From an uncultured Oscillospiraceae bacterium (lineage in GTDB: Bacteria > Bacillota > Clostridia > Oscillospirales > Acutalibacteraceae), in NCBI GenBank assembly GCA_900552925.1, contig USBH01000124.1:1-5303 (forward strand): a stretch of 5,303 nucleotides of DNA. The letters run 5' to 3'. Each line of letters begins with the position of its first letter. The first letter of the stretch is position 1. The position numbers and the translations under genes were made by a program. The notes beneath the pieces are model-generated. The model saw only the letters and a program-made list of their open reading frames with translations, was not told the DNA's origin and searched no databases. This document shows, one piece after another, positions 1-5,101 of this stretch.

Positions 1-47
1 GAGATTAGCTGCAGTCTCGTGGGCTCGGAGATGTGTATAAGAGACAG
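1..47 (+). other. Illumina Nextera (Tn5) adapter left in the assembly
   Basis: Bases 14-47 match the 34-nt Nextera read-2 transposase adapter. The last 19 of these (29-47, ending in GTATAAGAGACAG) are the hyperactive Tn5 mosaic end. Bases 1-5 (GAGAT) match the end of the Illumina P7 primer, so 6-13 (TAGCTGCA) sit exactly where the 8-base i7 index belongs. Its reverse complement, TGCAGCTA, is, as I recall, index N728 of the Nextera XT v2 set. Genomic sequence therefore begins at base 48, and the contig very probably starts here because of untrimmed reads. Translating this adapter gives the familiar spurious peptide MGSEMCIRDR. Confidence 0.98.
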
Positions 48-104
48 GCCTTTGCGGTCCAAACAACCGTCTGCGGCGGAAGATTATTTGGGAGATTTTA
101 GATT

Positions 105-965
105 ATGCAGAAACTTTCCGATATTTCAACGATCCGGGCTGTCCTCGAGAAAAACGGCTTCCATTTTTCCAAGGCGCTCGGACAGAATTTCCTCATCAAC
201 CCGTCGGTCTGCCCGCGCATGGCGGCGCTGAGCGGCGCGGCGGACTGCGCCGGCGCCGTCGAGGTCGGCCCGGGCATCGGCGTCCTGACCTGGGAGCTTT
301 CCCAGGTCGCCAAAAAGGTCGTTTCGATCGAGCTGGACAAGCGGCTGCTGCCGGTGCTCGATGAAACGCTTGCGGACTGCAACAATGTGAAGATCCTGAA
401 CGCCGACGTGATGAAGCTCGACCTGCGCCGGATGATCGAGGAGGAATTCCCCGGCGGGGAGGTCGCGGTCTGCGCGAACCTGCCGTATTACATCACCTCG
501 CCGGTCATCATGCGCCTGCTCGAGGAGCGTTTGCCGGTCACGTCGATCACGGTCATGGTGCAGAAGGAGGCGGCGGAGCGCCTGTGCGCGCATCCGGGCG
601 AGCGGGCCTGCGGCGCGGTGAGCGCGGCGGTCTGGTATTATGCGGAGCCGGAGATCCTTTTTCAGGTCAGCCGCGGCAGCTTCATGCCGGCGCCGAACGT
701 CGACTCCGCTGTGATCCGCCTGCGCATCCGCAGGACGCCGCCGGTCGAGGTCGCGGACGAGCCGTTCTTTTTCCGCGTCGTCCGCGCTGCGTTTGCACAG
801 CGCCGGAAAACGGCCGTCAATTCGATCGCAAACACGCTGGGCCGGAGCAAGCAGGCAGTCGCCGCAGCGTTCGACGCGGCGGGCGTGCCGCAGAACGCGC
901 GCGCCGAGGCGCTGACGCTCGAGGACTTCGCGGCGCTTACAGCCGGTCTGCTGCAGGAAAAGTAA
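105..965 (+). CDS. rsmA: 16S rRNA (adenine1518/1519-N6)-dimethyltransferase RsmA/KsgA
   Basis: RsmA uses S-adenosylmethionine to dimethylate two adjacent adenines in the 3'-terminal hairpin of 16S rRNA, a late step in 30S subunit maturation; its loss gives kasugamycin resistance. The 286-residue product has the usual family length and all expected motifs. These are the N-terminal GQNFL (26-30), the SAM-binding loop VEVGPGIGVLT (52-62), acidic E76 in SIELD after strand 2, D101 in NADVM, the catalytic motif NLPYYIT (125-131), FMPAPNVDSAVIRL (193-206) and the C-terminal FAQRRKTAVNSI (230-241). The start is supported by a GGAGA ribosome site at 91-95, nine bases upstream, and by the family-typical opening LSDISTIRAVLEKNGFHFSKAL. 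The stop is TAA. The next gene follows after 67 bases on the same strand, so co-transcription is possible. No promoter is visible because only 57 genomic bases precede the gene. Confidence 0.97.
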   Translation: MQKLSDISTIRAVLEKNGFHFSKALGQNFLINPSVCPRMAALSGAADCAGAVEVGPGIGVLTWELSQVAKKVVSIELDKRLLPVLDETLADCNNVKILNADVMKLDLRRMIEEEFPGGEVAVCANLPYYITSPVIMRLLEERLPVTSITVMVQKEAAERLCAHPGERACGAVSAAVWYYAEPEILFQVSRGSFMPAPNVDSAVIRLRIRRTPPVEVADEPFFFRVVRAAFAQRRKTAVNSIANTLGRSKQAVAAAFDAAGVPQNARAEALTLEDFAALTAGLLQEK

Positions 966-1032
966 AGGAAGCAGTCCGGTTTCGGCCGGATACAATCGCC
1001 GTCCGTGCGGCGGCAGGGAAAAGAGGGAGAAA

Positions 1033-1239
1033 ATGGACAGGAAAACACTCCGCCAGATCGACAAGGCGGTTTACATCGCGCTGGTCGTGCTCGCCGCGGC
1101 GGCGATCCTCATCGCGATGATCACGGGGCCGCTCGGCATGGATGAAATCTCAATCGCCGCGTCCGTCTGCGCCTGCCTGATCGCGGTGGCGATCCTCCGG
1201 CATACGCTGCGCGTGTTCCGGCCGGCGGACAGGGAATAA
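1033..1239 (+). CDS. small two-helix membrane protein, function unknown
   Basis: This encodes 68 residues that I do not recognise. A charged N-terminus (MDRKTLRQIDK) leads into a hydrophobic helix at about 12-31. A short GPLGMDE loop follows, then a second hydrophobic helix at about 39-57, and a basic tail (RHTLRVFRPADRE). This is a hairpin membrane topology with both ends probably in the cytoplasm, since the ends carry the arginines and lysines. The start is supported by GAGG at 1023-1026, six bases before ATG. Codon use (G/C third positions) matches the flanking genes, which favours a real gene over chance. It lies 67 bases after rsmA and 96 bases before the sugar kinase start, all on one strand, but nothing links its role to either. 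There are no catalytic motifs, cysteine pairs or signal-peptidase site. Confidence 0.72.
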   Translation: MDRKTLRQIDKAVYIALVVLAAAAILIAMITGPLGMDEISIAASVCACLIAVAILRHTLRVFRPADRE

Positions 1240-1321
1240 TTCAGCTTGAAACCCGGCGGCCCGGCTGCTCTGCGGCGCGCTTTTGCGTTTGGACCGGCGG
1301 GAATAAATAAAGAACAAAATT

Positions 1322-1326
1322 GAGGA
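1322..1326 (+). promoter_or_regulatory. ribosome binding site that decides the kinase start
   Basis: GAGGA at 1322-1326 directly abuts the first in-frame ATG (1327), leaving no room for initiation there. It lies nine bases before the second in-frame ATG at 1336, which is normal spacing. The kinase therefore most likely starts at 1336 (MTTQQEAMN...). A third ATG at 1357 is too far from the site. Confidence 0.65.
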
Positions 1327-1335
1327 ATGATTCAA

Positions 1336-2472
1336 ATGACAACACAACAGGAAGCCATGAACCCTGAAATTGCCCGCAAGCTGCTGCAGGTGGGCGAAGC
1401 GTTTCGCATCCCGGGCCCCTTCTTCTCGTATGAGGAGATCAAGATGGGCAACGTCAACCACACCTACAAGGTGAATTACATCCGCGACGACGGCTCGGGC
1501 ATGGCGCAGATCAAATCGTATCTCGTGCAGCGCGTCAACACCTACGCGTTTCAGGACCCGGTGGCGCTGATGTCCAACATCGACAAGGTGACGGAGTACA
1601 TCCACCACAAGTTCCCCGAAACCAAATGCCTGCATTTCCACCACACGGCGGAGCGGAGCAACTACCTGATGGATCAGGACGGCTTCTGGCGGCTGAGCAA
1701 CTACGTGCCGTCGGTTACCTTCAACAGCTGCGACGATCTCAACGTGGTGCGCAGCGCGGGCGAGGCGTTCGGCGATTTCCAGATGATGCTGTCGGATTTC
1801 GACGCCGGCGCGCTGTACTACACGATCCCGGACTTCCACAACACGCGCAAGCGGTATGAGAAGCTGAAAGCGGACATGGCGGCGGACCCCTGCGGCCGCG
1901 TGGCCGAGGTCAGGGCGGAGCTCGACTGGCTGCTCTCGGCCGAGGATGAGGCGTGCAGGCTGACGGACATGCAGGAGCAGGGCGAGCTGCCGCTGCGCGT
2001 GACGCACAACGACACGAAGATCAACAACGTGCTGTTCGACGAGGCGACGCACCAGCCGCTCGTCGTCATCGACCTCGACACCGTCATGCCCGGTCTGGTC
2101 GGGCACGACTTCGGCGACGCGATCCGTTTTGCGGCGAACTTCGTCGAGGAGGACTGCCCGCAGGCGGAGAAGGCCGGCGTAAACCTCAATGTCTTCTGGG
2201 CGTTTGCCGAGGGCTTCCTGAAGAAGACGGCGGCGACGCTGACCGAGGCCGAGGTGGCGACGCTCGGGAACAGCTGCTTCACGCTGGCGTGCGAGCTGGC
2301 CACGCGGTTCCTGGACGACTACATCGTGGGCGACAAGTATTTCAAGATCAGGTCGCCGCAGCACAATCTGGAGCGCACCCGCTGCCAGATTGCGCTCGCC
2401 AAGGACATGCAGGTGAAGTTGGACGCGATGAACGCCATTGTGCGCGACTGCTGGGTGCGGTACAGAGGCTGA
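1336..2472 (+). CDS. APH-fold sugar kinase, N-acetylhexosamine 1-kinase (NahK)-like
   Basis: This is a protein-kinase-like phosphotransferase of the aminoglycoside phosphotransferase/choline kinase (APH) superfamily, 378 residues from the preferred start (381 from ATG 1327; the numbering here uses the longer form). Visible motifs are a nucleotide-loop-like GNVNHTY (41-47), a VQRVN strand (67-71), the catalytic Brenner motif HNDTKINN (H227, D229, N234) and the metal-binding IDLDT (D249, D251), followed by GLVGHDFGDAIRF (256-268). The combination of THNDTKINN, IDLDTVMPG and HDFGD resembles bifidobacterial NahK, which phosphorylates GlcNAc/GalNAc at C1 in the lacto-N-biose salvage pathway. NahK is about 360 residues long. 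I infer a cytoplasmic anomeric or related sugar kinase; the substrate is not shown. No lacto-N-biose phosphorylase, epimerase or uridylyltransferase gene lies beside it. Antibiotic resistance is unlikely given the NahK-like motifs. Confidence 0.85.
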   Translation: MTTQQEAMNPEIARKLLQVGEAFRIPGPFFSYEEIKMGNVNHTYKVNYIRDDGSGMAQIKSYLVQRVNTYAFQDPVALMSNIDKVTEYIHHKFPETKCLHFHHTAERSNYLMDQDGFWRLSNYVPSVTFNSCDDLNVVRSAGEAFGDFQMMLSDFDAGALYYTIPDFHNTRKRYEKLKADMAADPCGRVAEVRAELDWLLSAEDEACRLTDMQEQGELPLRVTHNDTKINNVLFDEATHQPLVVIDLDTVMPGLVGHDFGDAIRFAANFVEEDCPQAEKAGVNLNVFWAFAEGFLKKTAATLTEAEVATLGNSCFTLACELATRFLDDYIVGDKYFKIRSPQHNLERTRCQIALAKDMQVKLDAMNAIVRDCWVRYRG

Positions 2473-2539
2473 TAAGGCCTCCGGATGCCAATGCGGCGCC
2501 GCGTGCCATAACAAAACGAAATAGAGGAATCTGCAAAAT

Positions 2540-2593
2540 AAAGCGCGTGGAGGAACACCGGAAAGGTTCCTCCACGCGCTTTTGGCGTTTTTT
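2540..2593. terminator. strong bidirectional intrinsic terminator between convergent genes
   Basis: A perfect 17-bp inverted repeat runs 2540-2556 against 2566-2582 (AAAGCGCGTGGAGGAAC and its complement) around a 9-base loop (ACCGGAAAG). On the + strand it is followed by TTTT (2580-2583) and a second run of six T at 2588-2593. On the - strand the stem is followed by TTTATTTTGC. It can therefore end both the rightward kinase transcript and the leftward phosphatase transcript. The second T-run touches the phosphatase stop codon (2593-2595). Confidence 0.93.
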
Positions 2594-3366
2594 CAGATCA
2601 CGTCGAAATGCTTCAGGCCGTTGTACACGCCGTCCGCGTCGACGTGCGTCGTTATGTAGCGGGCGGCCGCTTTGGCCTCGGGGCACGCGTTGCCCATCGC
2701 GACGCCGATGCCGGCGTACCGCAGCATGTCGACGTCGTTCTTGCCGTCGCCGAAGACGAGGATCTCCTCGGGCTTCAAGCCGTAATGCGCGGCGAGCCGG
2801 CGGATGCCGACATGCTTTCCGCCGTTTTCGGGGATCACGTCGTGGCAGTAGCTGGCGGCGTTCGTGATGCGGACGTGCCGCAGCGGCGCGAGCTTCGGGT
2901 TGGTGCGCTCCGGGTCGTAGGTGATGAGCTGGTAGACGTCGTGTGTTTCGAGCCGGCGGATGTCATAGAGCGCCGGCTCCGGAAGCCCGTGGTCTATAAA
3001 GTGCATGCGCACGAGGTCGGAGTCGCTCGCCATAAAGCAGTTTTCCGCTTCGGCGATCAAACAGGGGAAAGGCTCCTTTTCCTGCAGCCGCATCAGGATC
3101 CGGATGTCCTCCGGGTCGTGCGGCAGCCGGTGCAGCACGCGGCCGCTGCGGTCAAAGCCGTACTGGCCGGTCAGCGTGAGGTAGCCGTCGAAATCAAACA
3201 TATCTTTCAGGAAAAGCGCCATCGCGGTGACGCGGCCGGTCGCGATGAACAGGCGCACGCCGTTTTGCCGGGCGGCGTATAGCGCCTCGAGCGCCGAGGG
3301 CGGGATGCGGTGGCCGGCGCCGAGCAGCGTGCCGTCCACGTCGAAAAAGACTGCGCGGATAGACAT
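2593..3366 (-). CDS. Cof-type HAD-superfamily (IIB) phosphatase
   Basis: A 257-residue haloacid dehalogenase-fold hydrolase of the Cof/YidA type. These are cytosolic Mg2+-dependent phosphatases acting on sugar phosphates, FMN or similar small metabolites. All four HAD motifs are present: DVDGT (nucleophile D9, acid/base D11), T43 in ATGR, K184 in GGKHVGI, and GDGKND (206-211, metal ligands D207 and D211). The stretch between motifs II and III (about 60-180) is the C2B cap that sets specificity, and it carries no feature that names a substrate. The start at 3366 is chosen because a GGAGG site lies six bases upstream and HAD proteins begin immediately before motif I. The frame stays open upstream to 3513, but that would add 49 arginine-rich residues overlapping murC. 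It lies 107 bases downstream of murC on the same strand. No clear promoter of its own is visible, so it may depend on read-through from murC. TGA stop. Confidence 0.92.
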   Translation of the reverse strand: MSIRAVFFDVDGTLLGAGHRIPPSALEALYAARQNGVRLFIATGRVTAMALFLKDMFDFDGYLTLTGQYGFDRSGRVLHRLPHDPEDIRILMRLQEKEPFPCLIAEAENCFMASDSDLVRMHFIDHGLPEPALYDIRRLETHDVYQLITYDPERTNPKLAPLRHVRITNAASYCHDVIPENGGKHVGIRRLAAHYGLKPEEILVFGDGKNDVDMLRYAGIGVAMGNACPEAKAAARYITTHVDADGVYNGLKHFDVI

Positions 3367-3372
3367 GAGATA

Positions 3373-3377
3373 CCTCC
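3373..3377 (-). promoter_or_regulatory. ribosome binding site fixing the HAD phosphatase start
   Basis: On the - strand this reads GGAGG followed by six bases (TATCTC) and ATG at 3366, an optimal Shine-Dalgarno arrangement. It rules against the longer open frame that begins at 3513 inside murC. Confidence 0.85.
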
Positions 3378-3430
3378 GGGATTGCGCGCGTGCGAGCCGC
3401 GCGGTTTTGCGGCGGCCTGTCCCGCCGGCA

Positions 3431-3467
3431 GAAAGAAGGGGAGAGCCTTCAGCCAAAGGCTTTCCCC
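3431..3467 (-). terminator. intrinsic terminator after murC
   Basis: The hairpin pairs 3438-3449 (GGGGAGAGCCTT on the + strand) with 3456-3467 (AAGGCTTTCCCC): 12 positions with one mismatch and a 6-base loop. On the - strand it begins seven bases after the murC stop and is followed by TTCTTTC (3437-3431), an interrupted U-tract. The broken U-tract suggests partial termination, which would let some transcripts continue into the HAD phosphatase gene. Confidence 0.7.
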
Positions 3468-3473
3468 GCCATT

Positions 3474-4853
3474 TTATCGGTTCTTGTATTTTTCCACGAT
3501 CAGGTTGGCGCATTTGTAGATGTCGCCGCCGCCGAGCGTCAGGATCAAATCGTTGTCCTCGGCGCGCGCCATGACGTAGTCGGCGATTTCCTCAAAGCTG
3601 TCGAACCAGCAGCTTCCGGGGATCTTGGCGGCCAGATCGCTCGTGTGGATGTTGTAGGTGTTCGTCTCGCGCACCGCGAGGATCTCGGTCATCACAACGT
3701 GGTCGGGAATTGAGAGCGCCGCGGCGAAATCGTCGAGCAGCATGGCGGTTCTCGAGTAGGTGTGCGGCTGGAAGATCGCCCAGACCGCGTGGTAGCCCAT
3801 GCGCATGGCCGAGGAAAGCACCGAGGAAAGCTCCGTCGGGTGGTGGGCGAAATCGTCGGCGACGGTCACGCCGTCGAACTTTCCGAGCACCTCAAAGCGG
3901 CGGTGCACGCCGGTGAAGGCTTCCAGCGCCGTCTTGATGTGCGCGCCGTCCACGCCGAAGTAGTGGGCCGCGGCCGCGGCGGCGAGCGCGTTCATCATGT
4001 TGTGCTCGCCCGGCACATGCAGGTTAACGCGGCAGACGCGCTCGTCCCCGTGCATGATGGTGAAATCTTCGCAGGCGGTATCCTCCTCGTTGAGCTCGGA
4101 GACGCAGTAGTCGCACGACGCCGAGCGGCCGAAGGTGAGGACCTTCGCGTGCGTGATGCCCGCAACGGCGCGCATCGCGTTCTCGTTGTCGCCGTTTACG
4201 AGGATGCAGCCGGAGGTCTGCAGGCAGAACTGGTGGAAGGACTTGATGATGTTGTCGAGCGTGCCGAAGTAGTCGAGGTGGTCGCCGTCGATGTTCAGGA
4301 TGATGCTGAACGCGGGGTGCAGCTGCAGGAAGGTGTCGACGTACTCGCAGGCCTCGCAGACCATGGTGTCGCTCTTGCCGACGCGGCCGTTGCCGCCGAT
4401 GAAGGGCAGCTTGCCGCCGATGACGGCGCTCGGGTCGCGGCCCGCCTCGATCAGGATCTGCGTGAGCATGCCGGTCGTGGTCGTCTTGCCGTGCGTGCCG
4501 GAAACGGCGATGGAGTTCGAAAACTTTTTCGTGAGCAGGCCGAGCACCACCGAGCGCTCGAGCGTCGGGACGCCCTTTTCGCGCGCGGCGACGAGCTCCG
4601 GGTTATCCTGCTTTGCGGCGGCGGTGTAGACGACGAGCTCCGCGTCGCCGATGTTCTCGGCGCGGTGGCCCATGCTGACCGGGATGCCATAGCCGCGGAT
4701 ACGCTCGAGCGTGTCGGACTCGTTGATGTCGCTGCCGGTGATCACATAGCCCTTGTGGTGGAGGATCTCCGCCATCGGGCACATGCCCGAGCCGCCGATG
4801 CCCACAAAGTGCAGGCGTTTGACTGTATCCAGTAAGTTTTTGCTCTCTGCCAT
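3474..4853 (-). CDS. murC: UDP-N-acetylmuramate--L-alanine ligase MurC
   Basis: MurC is the cytoplasmic ATP-dependent ligase that adds L-alanine to UDP-MurNAc, the first amino acid of the peptidoglycan stem peptide. The 459-residue product is full length. The N-terminal domain has the UDP-binding loop HFVGIGGSGM (15-24). The central domain has the ATP P-loop GTHGKTTTT (119-127), the acidic CEACEYVDTFL segment (166-176, E167/E170), NIDGDHLDYF (187-196) and GEHNMMNALA (282-291). The C-terminal domain has GVHRRFE (315-321), DDFAHHPTE (333-341), FQPHTYSRT (361-369) and LGGGDIYK (440-447). CEACEY in place of the EADES-type sequence is, to my knowledge, common in clostridial MurC. ATG at 4853 has an AAAGGAA site at 4864-4870, about ten bases upstream. 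It is transcribed divergently from dpaA, with a candidate promoter at 4912-4917, and ends in TAA just before a terminator. Confidence 0.97.
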   Translation of the reverse strand: MAESKNLLDTVKRLHFVGIGGSGMCPMAEILHHKGYVITGSDINESDTLERIRGYGIPVSMGHRAENIGDAELVVYTAAAKQDNPELVAAREKGVPTLERSVVLGLLTKKFSNSIAVSGTHGKTTTTGMLTQILIEAGRDPSAVIGGKLPFIGGNGRVGKSDTMVCEACEYVDTFLQLHPAFSIILNIDGDHLDYFGTLDNIIKSFHQFCLQTSGCILVNGDNENAMRAVAGITHAKVLTFGRSASCDYCVSELNEEDTACEDFTIMHGDERVCRVNLHVPGEHNMMNALAAAAAAHYFGVDGAHIKTALEAFTGVHRRFEVLGKFDGVTVADDFAHHPTELSSVLSSAMRMGYHAVWAIFQPHTYSRTAMLLDDFAAALSIPDHVVMTEILAVRETNTYNIHTSDLAAKIPGSCWFDSFEEIADYVMARAEDNDLILTLGGGDIYKCANLIVEKYKNR

Positions 4854-4875
4854 AATAAAAGCGTTCCTTTCCTAT

Positions 4876-4906
4876 GCCGCCGGCCGAACTGCCGCCGGGC
4901 TTTTTT
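4876..4906 (+). terminator. terminator-like hairpin plus T-run in the murC leader, antisense to murC
   Basis: Bases 4877-4884 pair with 4891-4898 (seven GC pairs, one C-C mismatch, six-base loop CGAACT), and 4876 can pair with 4900 across a bulge. TTTTTT (4901-4906) follows on the + strand. Read rightward it has the form of an intrinsic terminator and would protect dpaA from transcripts running antisense through murC. Read leftward it would form a stem-loop at the very 5' end of the murC message if that starts near 4905. I cannot tell which role applies. Confidence 0.5.
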
Positions 4907-4911
4907 ATCGG

Positions 4912-4917
4912 ATTATA
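4912..4917 (-). promoter_or_regulatory. candidate -10 box of the murC promoter
   Basis: On the - strand this is a perfect TATAAT, preceded by AT-rich sequence and placed so that transcription would start near 4905, about 50 bases before the murC ATG. The -35 position is poor: CAGATT at 17-bp spacing matches TTGACA at only two of six bases. The call rests on the -10 box and location alone. A second TATAAT lies farther upstream within the palindrome ATTATAAT (4968-4975), which reads as a -10 box on both strands. Confidence 0.45.
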
Positions 4918-4944
4918 TCGAAAATCAAAACGGGAATCTGTCGT

Positions 4945-4965
4945 TACAGGATCTTATGATCTGTA
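4945..4965. repeat. interrupted dyad in the murC/dpaA divergent region, possible operator
   Basis: TACAG (4945-4949) and CTGTA (4961-4965) are exact inverted copies 11 bases apart. Allowing G4950 to bulge extends the pairing inward with ATC against GAT, giving eight pairs around TTAT. It lies upstream of the murC -10 box and just left of the ATTATAAT palindrome, a position where a repressor or activator could act on murC. I do not recognise the site as belonging to a named regulator. Confidence 0.3.
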
Positions 4966-5038
4966 CTATTATAATGCCAAAACAGGAAAAAATAAATAGG
5001 CAAATGAAAAAAAGGCCGAAAAAGTATTTCCGCGCGGC

Positions 5039-5064
5039 ACAAAAGCGGCCAAAGGCCATACAAT
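5039..5064 (+). promoter_or_regulatory. candidate mother-cell sigma (SigK/SigE) promoter for dpaA
   Basis: CATACAAT at 5057-5064 matches the -10 consensus of the mother-cell sigma factors (SigE CATACAAT; SigK CATA-N3-TA with the last base differing). Sixteen bases upstream is AC (5039-5040), which fits the minimal SigK -35 element. No SigE-like ATATT lies at the expected distance. Transcription would start about 30 bases before the dpaA ATG, leaving room for the ribosome site GGAAAGG (5084-5090). In Bacillus subtilis the dpaA operon (spoVF) is transcribed by SigK, so motif and gene agree. Confidence 0.5.
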
Positions 5065-5101
5065 GAATTGAAGGAAAAGTTTTGGAAAGGCGTGAACCCT
5101 T

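Noticed and set aside
29..47. Tn5 mosaic end as evidence of a genuine transposon
   Set aside because: It is embedded in the complete synthetic adapter with P7 and index sequence, and no transposase or second end is present.
19..231. 70-residue + strand ORF beginning MGSEMCIRDR
   Set aside because: Its start and first ten residues come from the Nextera adapter, and the rest runs out of frame through rsmA.
975..990. Small hairpin TCCGG/CCGGA between rsmA and the small membrane gene
   Set aside because: It has five base pairs with no following T-run, too weak to call a terminator in GC-rich DNA.
126..1064. Long - strand ORF (312 residues) opposite rsmA
   Set aside because: It is a GC-rich antisense shadow of a clearly identified gene, rich in Arg/Ala/Asp with no motif.
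1264..1290. GCTGC-TCT-GCGGC stem followed by TTTT before the kinase
   Set aside because: It is a short stem with a wobble pair, and bases intervene before a T-run of only four. It may slow transcription but I cannot support a terminator.
1336..2472. Aminoglycoside-resistance kinase
   Set aside because: The fold is shared, but the motif context (THNDTKINN, IDLDTVMPG, HDFGD) points to the sugar-kinase branch.
2493..2502. 10-bp palindrome GCGGCGCCGC
   Set aside because: It has no loop, and such palindromes are expected by chance at this GC content.
1150..2514. 454-residue - strand ORF opposite the sugar kinase
   Set aside because: High third-position GC keeps this frame open by chance. The composition is the repetitive Val/Arg/His/Asp mix typical of antisense frames, and the + strand has conserved kinase motifs.
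3367..3513. 49-residue N-terminal extension of the HAD phosphatase
   Set aside because: It overlaps the end of murC and a terminator hairpin, lacks homology-like content, and a near-ideal ribosome site supports ATG 3366.
3762..4835. 357-residue + strand ORF opposite murC
   Set aside because: It is an antisense shadow with low-complexity Val/Ala/Asp/Arg repeats; murC is full length on the other strand.
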